Shown in pieces: positions 1-5,056 of a stretch of 9,012 bases of DNA (the stretch's first letter is position 1; each line of letters begins with the position of its first letter). The notes under the pieces were generated by a model. It worked only from the letters and a program-made list of their open reading frames with translations, was not told the origin of the DNA and did no database searches. A program made the translations under genes and the position numbers. The stretch spans positions 1 to 9,012 of the forward strand of contig JAJYKG010000077.1 in assembly GCA_021788795.1 (NCBI GenBank). The letters run 5' to 3'. Origin of the DNA: Thermoplasmata archaeon. Lineage in GTDB: Archaea > Thermoplasmatota > Thermoplasmata > RBG-16-68-12.

Positions 1-1131
1 GAGGCCCGCGACGCGCGCCTTGAGGAGGTCGCCCTCGTGCCGCTCGAGGAGGTCCGCGCGGGCGAGGCAGAGACGGGCCTCGTCCGGCCGCCCGAGACGC
101 TCGAGGATTTCGCCCTTCGTGCGCCAGGCGACCACGAGCTCGGGGTCCGCGTCCAGGAGGGCGTCGTAGTGGCGCAGCGCGTCGAGGAGCCGCGGGTCCG
201 CGCGGGCCGGAGCGGCGGTCGCGCGGGGCTGTGCCCACCGCGGCGGGAAGAAGGACAGGTCGCCCTTCGTCTTGAGGAGGTCGAGGACCTCGAGCCGGTA
301 CGACTCCTCCTTGCGGGGGTCGAGCTCCGCGGCCTTCGACAGGCTCTCGGCGGCGTCGGCGGCGCGGCCGAGCTTCGCGAGGGCGCGCCCGCGCTTCGCC
401 CAGACCTTGCCCAGGGACGGGTCCACCTCGAGGAGCCGATCGTACTGCTCGAGCTCCTCCTGGAGCCGCTCCGCCTCCGTGCCCGGGGCGGCCTCCACGA
501 CCTTCTGCCAGCGGCTCAGGAAGCCCTCCGCGAGGCCGTGCCCGTTGCGGCCGTTCGTCGATGGAGCGGCGGCCTTGAGGCGGTCGACGCCGCAGATCAT
601 GCACTCCGAGGCGCCCGGGGCGAGGTACGCGCCGCAGTGGTCGCAGAGCCGCCCGGAGGCCGCCTCCTCGACGAACCCGGGGAGGAGGGCCGCCTCCCGC
701 GGGGTGTACTCGCGGCCGCAGATATCGCACCGCGTCGCGTCCCGCGGCATGGAGGCGCCGCAGGTCACGCACAGGAGGACGGGCGCCTCCTCGTCCCGGA
801 GGAACGCGTCGATCTCGCCGACCGTCGCGGTGTCCTCGGCCTCCTGGAAGGACACCCCGCAGAAGGGGCACTCCGTGGACGCCGGGCCTGCGAAGAAACC
901 GCACTCGGGGCAGAGGAAGAGACGGCCCTCCGCGTCCCGCCCGCGGGCGTCGTGGGCCATGCGGTGGAGGGCCTCGAGGTCGTGGGGCGACAGGCCCTCC
1001 ACGGACGCGAGCTCCTCGGGCGTGGCGGCGCGGAGGTGCTCGAAGGTCGGGAACCGCTCCGCGACCCTCCGGGCCTTCTCCGCGGAGAAGCCGGGGAGAA
1101 CTTGTAGCCACTCGAGGTAGCTCTCGTCCAT
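1..1131 (-). CDS. HhH / triple zinc-ribbon / TPR protein, 3' end cut off by window edge
   Basis: The reading frame runs without a stop from an ATG at 1131 to the left edge (377 codons), so the C-terminus is missing. Residues 1-60 look like two helix-hairpin-helix motifs (LPGFSAEKARRV and VEGLSPHDLEAL), a fold that usually binds DNA without sequence specificity. Three CxxC-x10-CxxC zinc ribbons follow, with cysteines at 74/77/88/91, 121/124/135/138 and 163/166/177/180. A linker near 187-200 leads to a helical region with at least two TPR-like units (about 225-272 and 315-362; DPSLGKVWAKRGRALAKLG is typical). TPRs mediate protein contacts, so an adaptor that joins nucleic acid and protein partners is plausible, but the function is unknown. 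No SD site precedes the ATG, and a TATA-like box lies about 29 bases upstream, which suggests a leaderless transcript. The opposite strand is also open here, but those translations are Arg/Gly-rich low-complexity shadows. Confidence 0.85.
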   Translation of the reverse strand, partial: MDESYLEWLQVLPGFSAEKARRVAERFPTFEHLRAATPEELASVEGLSPHDLEALHRMAHDARGRDAEGRLFLCPECGFFAGPASTECPFCGVSFQEAEDTATVGEIDAFLRDEEAPVLLCVTCGASMPRDATRCDICGREYTPREAALLPGFVEEAASGRLCDHCGAYLAPGASECMICGVDRLKAAAPSTNGRNGHGLAEGFLSRWQKVVEAAPGTEAERLQEELEQYDRLLEVDPSLGKVWAKRGRALAKLGRAADAAESLSKAAELDPRKEESYRLEVLDLLKTKGDLSFFPPRWAQPRATAAPARADPRLLDALRHYDALLDADPELVVAWRTKGEILERLGRPDEARLCLARADLLERHEGDLLKARVAGL

Positions 1132-1156
1132 CTTGGTTGAGGCCGTGGCCTTCCCT

Positions 1157-1163
1157 CATTAAG
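1157..1163 (-). promoter_or_regulatory. Possible TATA box for the HhH/zinc-ribbon gene
   Basis: On the minus strand the AT-rich core CTTAATG is centred about 29 bases before the ATG at 1131, inside an 85-base gap between genes. No SD-like sequence lies just before the ATG (CAACCAAG precedes it). Box plus missing SD fits a leaderless archaeal start. The box is short and weak, so confidence is low. Confidence 0.35.
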
Positions 1164-1216
1164 GGCGTTGTATCCTGCGAATCACGGTGAGTATCCAATC
1201 CGTTACCGTGTCTCGC

Positions 1217-1912
1217 TCAAGGCTCGGACCGCCACGCGCTCACGTACGGGTCCACGGGGACGTCCAGGACGACCCGCTTGGAGGCCGACCCAAACCGTAC
1301 GAGGACCACGCCGTCGTCGGAGCGCAGGAGCTCCGGGGAGAGCCCTTCCTCGCCCAGGCGACGCACGAGGGCGTCCGCGAAGGCCTTCGCCCGGGGCCGG
1401 TTCGCCTCGCGCTTCTTCGCGAGGGTCTCCGTCGGGTAGTGCCTTCGGAAGCGGCCGTCCTCGACGAGGGTCACCAGGCCCGCGTCCGAAAGCTCCGACG
1501 CGACCTTGCTGGCGCTCTGCCGCGTCAGCCCGACCGCCGCGGCGAGCTCGAGGAGGGAGATGCCCGGCTCGGAGAAGCAGGTCAGCAGGACCGCGGTGCG
1601 GCCCGGGGTGGCCAGGAGGGAGAAGAGGGCCGCGTCCTCCGGGTCGACCAGGCCGCGAGGGAAGGCTTGCGATCCGTCCAGCTCGACGTAGCCGTTCTCG
1701 AACAGGACGCGCTCGTGCCACCGCACGGTGGCGTGGGACATCCCGATGACGCGGCCGATCTCCCCGACCCGGGCGCACGGCCGCAGGCAGAGGTACCGGA
1801 ACAATTGCCGCCGCCGGGCGTTCGCGAGGCTGGGCCCCTCGACCTCGAGGTCCTCGCCCGGGCCCGTCTTCGCGAGGACGGTCTCCAGGGCCCGCCCCAG
1901 GCTCCGGGCCAT
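1217..1912 (-). CDS. Tandem winged-helix DNA-binding protein (probable transcriptional regulator)
   Basis: This 231-residue protein appears to hold two winged helix-turn-helix domains. The first spans about residues 30-80; its recognition helix lies near IGMSHATVRWHERVL, followed by the wing-type ending NGYVEL. The second spans about 92-160; AAAVGLTRQSASKVASEL is a MarR/ArsR-like helix-turn-helix and RFRRHYPTE its wing. The remaining 70 residues include a predicted beta-strand segment (GVVLVRFG, RVVLDVPV) that may be a dimer or ligand domain. Double winged-helix proteins of this kind are common in Euryarchaeota as transcription factors. The start is well fixed: ATG at 1912 follows the stop of the upstream ATPase gene (TGA at 1916-1914) by one base, with a strong SD (GGGAGG) five bases before it. 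The target genes are unknown. The ATPase partner suggests that its activity could be tuned by nucleotide-dependent signalling, but this is inference. Confidence 0.85.
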   Translation of the reverse strand: MARSLGRALETVLAKTGPGEDLEVEGPSLANARRRQLFRYLCLRPCARVGEIGRVIGMSHATVRWHERVLFENGYVELDGSQAFPRGLVDPEDAALFSLLATPGRTAVLLTCFSEPGISLLELAAAVGLTRQSASKVASELSDAGLVTLVEDGRFRRHYPTETLAKKREANRPRAKAFADALVRRLGEEGLSPELLRSDDGVVLVRFGSASKRVVLDVPVDPYVSAWRSEP

Positions 1913-1913
1913 G

Positions 1914-2783
1914 TCAGCCTCCCTTCGCGTACTCCTGGAGGATGAGCTCGAGCACCTGCTCAGGCTTCAGGCCGCGGAAGTCGTCGTCCGTGAGACCGTC
2001 CAGGGACTTCTCGAGGCGGTCGCGGACGTCCTTGGGGAGCGCGCGGGTGAGGAGCATCTGGCGCAGCTGAGACGGCCCCTTGGCCGTCGGCACGTGACGC
2101 ACGTCCACGCCCTCGAGGACGATCCCGAGGCCGCGGAGAATCTCGTAGGGGTGGGCGTCCGGGTCGTGTCGGCTGTTGCGGCACTTGATGATCTGCAGCT
2201 CCCTCGTGTGCTTGGACGGCCCATGGTCGAACCGGAGGTGGATCACGCAGTCCGCCAGGTACATCGGGATGACCGTCTCTGGGCCCGTGAGGTCCGTGGA
2301 CCCGTGCTCCTCGAGGGTGCACAGGACCGTGCCGACCTTGCGCGTCTGCTTGAGCATGAAGCCGATGAGGTCCCGCTGCTCATAGAGGTCCTTCGTGGAC
2401 CAGAGGACCGGCGTCAGGGGGTCGATCGCGATGCGCGCGTTGCTCCCCTTCCAGTCCGCGACGAACGCGGGCAGCTCCTTGCGGATGAAGTTGGAGAACT
2501 CGCGGCCGGAGGCGTCGATGAAGACGAGCTGCTCGTCGTCCAGGTAGTCGAGGATGTCGGTCCACCCCATCTCGACGGCCTCGCGGATGATCTGTTCCTT
2601 GTTCTCATCCAGGCTGACGAAGACGCCCTCCTGGCCGTCCTGCAGCCCGCGGCGGATGAACTGCGTGGCCAGCGTGGTCTTGCCGGCGCCCGAGCGGCCG
2701 ATGACGACGGTCGTGGAGTTCTCGTTCACGCCGCCGTCGAGGAGCGGGTTGAGTCCGTAGATTCCGCTCGTAATCTTGCGCAC
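1914..2783 (-). CDS. KaiC/RAD55-family RecA-like ATPase, single domain
   Basis: This 289-residue protein is a RecA-fold ATPase of the archaeal KaiC/RAD55 group. The N-terminus ITSGIYGLNPLLDGGV is the usual entry to the fold. Walker A is GRSGAGKTT (residues 29-37; Lys35, Thr36). The acidic pair after the next strand (VSLDEN, Asp59-Glu60) matches the KaiC catalytic glutamate region. Walker B is ARIAIDP with Asp121. The segment RELQIIKCRNSRHD (194-207) matches the Arg/Lys/His motif of KaiC-like proteins that contacts the neighbouring subunit's nucleotide. Cyanobacterial KaiC has two such domains; here there is one, followed by a helical tail (about 235-289). Archaeal single-domain relatives act in signalling and motility (for example ArlH), and many are uncharacterised. 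The chosen start is GTG at 2783, which opens directly with the fold. An ATG at 2794 is out of frame. The gene abuts the winged-helix gene, so the two probably work together. Confidence 0.9.
   Translation of the reverse strand: MRKITSGIYGLNPLLDGGVNENSTTVVIGRSGAGKTTLATQFIRRGLQDGQEGVFVSLDENKEQIIREAVEMGWTDILDYLDDEQLVFIDASGREFSNFIRKELPAFVADWKGSNARIAIDPLTPVLWSTKDLYEQRDLIGFMLKQTRKVGTVLCTLEEHGSTDLTGPETVIPMYLADCVIHLRFDHGPSKHTRELQIIKCRNSRHDPDAHPYEILRGLGIVLEGVDVRHVPTAKGPSQLRQMLLTRALPKDVRDRLEKSLDGLTDDDFRGLKPEQVLELILQEYAKGG
1918..1923 (-). promoter_or_regulatory. Shine-Dalgarno site of the winged-helix gene
   Basis: GGGAGG on the minus strand lies five bases before the ATG at 1912. It falls inside the last codons of the upstream ATPase gene (AAG GGA GGC TGA). 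This placement supports translational coupling within one transcript and decides the start of the winged-helix gene. Confidence 0.75.
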
Positions 2784-2805
2784 GTCGCTTCCATCGAGCG
2801 AGACG

Positions 2806-2814
2806 TGTTAAGAA
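2806..2814 (-). promoter_or_regulatory. Possible TATA box for the ATPase/winged-helix operon
   Basis: The minus strand reads CTTCTTAACACG here, with the AT-rich core centred about 27 bases upstream of the GTG at 2783. This is the spacing expected if transcription begins at the start codon. Only a weak SD-like GGA precedes the GTG. The box lies in the 70-base gap after the thioredoxin stop, so the ATPase gene could have its own promoter as well as read-through from thioredoxin. Confidence 0.4.
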
Positions 2815-2853
2815 GGTGACGACGTGAGAATCGCCGGTGAGAGGCTCTCCCCC

Positions 2854-3204
2854 TCAGGAGAGGCTCTTCGTGACGCGCTCGACGAAGGCGTCCGTCGCCT
2901 TGCGGTCGATCCCGTACCCGAGGATACCGTCTTGGCGGTCCACGAGCTTGCCGCCGCGGAAGAGGGCGAGCGTGGGCACGACCTCGACGTTGTAGTCGTC
3001 CCAGAGCGGGTTGGACTCGTCGTCCAGGTAGACGGCCGCGAAGCGCCAGGGGAGCTTCGCCGCGACCTTGTCGAACTCCGGTTTGTACCGTCGGCAGAAG
3101 GGGCACCACGTGGCCCAGAAGAGGGTGACGGTCGGCTGGTCGGATTCGAGGACCTGGGCCCGAAAGGCTTTCGCATCCTTGGCGTCGAGCACGGCGCGTC
3201 GCAC
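2854..3204 (-). CDS. Thioredoxin-fold protein with WCPFC active site
   Basis: This is a single thioredoxin domain of 116 residues, close to the usual size of about 105-115. Residues 25-41 (TVTLFWATWCPFCRRYK) form the core strand and active site. The redox cysteines are Cys34 and Cys37, in CPFC rather than the classical CGPC. The cis-proline is Pro77 in VEVVPTLALF, followed by GGKLVDR and a final helix. There is no signal peptide or membrane segment, so it should act in the cytoplasm as a disulfide reductase or exchange protein. No thioredoxin reductase gene is visible here. Two GTG starts are possible: 3204 (116 residues) and 3192 (112 residues, beginning at Val5). Neither has an SD site. A good TATA-like box lies about 26-27 bases before 3192, which favours the shorter, leaderless form. 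The identity as thioredoxin-like is firm; the physiological partner is unknown. Confidence 0.92.
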   Translation of the reverse strand: MRRAVLDAKDAKAFRAQVLESDQPTVTLFWATWCPFCRRYKPEFDKVAAKLPWRFAAVYLDDESNPLWDDYNVEVVPTLALFRGGKLVDRQDGILGYGIDRKATDAFVERVTKSLS

Positions 3205-3214
3205 GCGGTCGTCG

Positions 3215-3228
3215 AAAATAAAGCTTCA
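3215..3228 (-). promoter_or_regulatory. TATA box with purine-rich BRE for the thioredoxin gene
   Basis: On the minus strand, TGAAGCTTTATTTT stands out from the GC-rich surroundings. TTTATTTT is a good archaeal TATA-like core, and the preceding TGAAG could serve as the TFB recognition element. Its centre lies about 15 bases before the GTG at 3204, which is too close. It lies about 26-27 bases before the GTG at 3192, the standard distance to an archaeal transcription start. It therefore also bears on the choice of start codon. Confidence 0.6.
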
Positions 3229-3291
3229 CCGAAAGGGCACCGCACCTGCCGACGAGGGAGCGCAATGGAAGGGACAAGCATCCCCTCCGGC

Positions 3292-4775
3292 TCAAGCACG
3301 TGACTCGCGCACGGCTTGTTGTACGGCGCCGCGAAGTCTGAGTCCCACGCAGGCCACAGGATTGTCGGCGGCGTACGCGTAGCCGCCGCCGAGCGGGTCC
3401 GGCGTCAGGAAGCGGCCCGTGGTCGGGTCGTAGACGCGCGCGCCGTCGAAGACGAAGCCCGTGACCGGATCGACGGCGGAACCGGTGTAGCCGAACGGGT
3501 TGGACGTCAGTCTGGCGGACGCCGTCGGCGTGCCGTACGCCGAATAGGCGTAACTGGCGGCGACGCCGCCGCTGCTGGCGTTCGTCAAGGCGACCACGCT
3601 GCCGAGGGTGTCGCCGTGGTACAGGTACGTCGTCGTGGAGTCGGAAGCTTCGAGAGGCTGGCCGCCCCCGTGGGAACCGTCGACGTACGTCTCCACGAGG
3701 GTCGTCCCCCGGTAGTCCGCGACCCGCGCCGGGACGCCGCCGAGAGCGAGGAGGTCGTACGCGTACGAGGTCGTGAACGCGGTCCCGCCCGCCGTGGTCG
3801 GTCGCCAAGACGCCGTCCGGGCCGTAACCCATCGCCTCGCTCGGGCTGATCGCGACGGCCGTGGCGATCGACATGCCCGACACCCCGCCGCTCTCGGTCC
3901 CGGTCTGCTGCCGCGTCGTCTCGCCGACCAGCGTGTCGGAGGCCTGGACGGAGACCGACCCGGAAGACGCCTTGTTGAACGTCGCGAAGCAGAGCAGGGT
4001 CCGGCTGTTCCCATGGAGCGCGACGCTCAGGCTCCCGACCTGGACGAGGCTGATCGAGTTCTGCTCATAGTCATAGTCGACCGTGATCGTGGGGCAGTTC
4101 GGATAGTCCACGCCGTCCGAGAAGGACCCCGAGGCGCTCACGGACACGCCGGCGGTCTGCGCGTACGGCTGGATCGTCGGGACCGTGACCGTGCCCGTCG
4201 TCGCCGTGCAGGACGTGGTCCGGCCGCACCCGCTCGAGGCGAAGCCGGCCGACAGGGCCTGCGCGGTGGGAACGGATACGGGTTGGTTGGTGTACTCGTA
4301 GGCGTAGTGGGTCGTCACGGAGCCCGTCGTCTCGGACACCCTGATTGCCGTTCGCATCATACGCGTACGAGGTGCTCGCCGCGCCGTTGCCCGAAGACGT
4401 GAGCTCGTTCCCCGCGTTGTATGCGTAGGTCGTCGTCACGCCTCCGGAGGTCTGCGTGTGCCAGTTGCCCACCGCGTCGTACGTGTACGTGGCGCCCGTG
4501 CCGTCCGGATAGGTGACGTTAGCCAGGCGGTCCTGCAGGTCCTACCGGTACGTCGTCGGCATCTCCCCAGCGCTGAAGGACAGGCTCGGGCTGCGGGCGC
4601 TGAGGGAGACCCCCGGGGTCGTGTCCGTCACCGTGCCGCTCAGCACGTCCGCATCCTGGACGGAGACCGTCGCGGAGACCGCGAAGACGCGGACAGGCCG
4701 CGTGCTCGGACGGAGCGGAGGCCGCTCCAGTGCCCCGGCAGACTCCTCGCCCCCCGCGTCTAGCTCAACCGCCAC
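3292..4775 (-). pseudogene. Decayed RHS/YD-repeat protein gene with RHS core
   Basis: Pieced across three minus-strand frames, this encodes a YD-repeat protein. YD units include TYTYDAVGNW, TTYAYNAGNEL, SYAYDANGNQ and HYAYEYTNQ. An unusual Ser/Thr-rich stretch of about 150 residues follows. The RHS-associated core comes next: YLYHGDTLGSVVALTN, NPFGYTGSAVDPVTG, ARVYDPTTGRFLTPDPL, then YAYAADNPV near the end. It is broken by a TAG at 4544-4542 where YRYD would be expected (TAC to TAG), by an extra G near 4339-4343, and by a 4-base tandem duplication at 3784-3791. A further slip near 3343-3346 is possible. The frame closes at 3292-3294, only about 17 residues after the core, so no C-terminal toxin domain is present. 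Intact RHS proteins are large secreted or surface proteins. This copy lacks a signal peptide and most of the repeats, so it is a truncated remnant. The 5' limit is uncertain; recognisable sequence begins near 4720. Confidence 0.85.
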
Positions 4776-5056
4776 GTCCAGAACTCGGTCCGTGAGAATC
4801 CCTCCAAAGGACCGCTCCCCGCGTGTGCAGAGGCGCGCCCTTCCCTCGCATGCGCACCGCAGGGCGGCCGCCCCTAAGCGGTTTGGGAAGTCGGCCCGGT
4901 CGCAGGAGGGCTCGGAAAGGCGGGGAAAGGCCCAACGACGGGCTCCCAGCCTCCGACGCGAGGCGCCTCGTACCGGGACTGTCGCATCGGAAGGGGAGAG
5001 AAGATATACCCGAACCGAGGATACGGCGGCTCGCTCCTCTTCTTCGCAGGGATGAG
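4776..5056. other. Non-coding gap between the RHS remnant and DP2
   Basis: This gap of about 280 bases separates the divergent RHS remnant from DP2. Frames are open on both strands, but their translations are Arg/Pro/Ser/Gly-rich with no domain signal. I see no convincing gene or continued RHS similarity before about 4775. The right end carries the likely DP2 promoter. Confidence 0.55.
4996..5009 (+). promoter_or_regulatory. BRE and TATA box for DP2
   Basis: The purine run GGGGAGAGAAG at 4993-5003 is followed by ATATA at 5004-5008, a typical archaeal BRE/TATA arrangement. A start of transcription about 26 bases downstream (near 5032) would give a leader of about 25 bases before the DP2 ATG at 5057. 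The leader contains an SD-like purine stretch (CAGGGATGAG). Confidence 0.55.

Noticed and set aside
37..1120. Plus-strand open frames of 356 and 282 codons
   Set aside because: They overlap the minus-strand HhH/zinc-ribbon/TPR gene, whose cysteine spacing and TPR sequence are unmistakable. The plus frames are low-complexity shadows.
1168..2819. Plus-strand frames opposite the winged-helix and ATPase genes
   Set aside because: The minus-strand proteins have clear Walker, KaiC and winged-helix motifs. The plus frames have none.
2845..2862. Six-base-pair hairpin over the thioredoxin stop codon (ctctcc / ggagag)
   Set aside because: The stem is short and no T-run follows on the minus strand. 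Archaeal terminators rely on oligo-T, so I do not call a terminator.
2726..4360. Single 544-codon minus-strand frame as one protein
   Set aside because: Only the part from 4342 to about 3790 is meaningful (RHS remnant). After that it leaves the RHS frame and runs antiphase through the thioredoxin gene and into the ATPase gene.
3365..4490. Recurrent palindrome-like TACGCGTA / GTACGCGTACG words
   Set aside because: They could look like protein-binding repeats, but they fall on Tyr-Ala-Tyr codons of the YD repeats and are explained by the protein motif plus GC-rich codon use.
4823..5056. Upstream extension of the DP2 frame
   Set aside because: The added 78 residues are Arg/Pro/Gly-rich, unlike DP2, and the TATA-like box at 5004-5008 would lie inside the gene. 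ATG 5057 is a better start.
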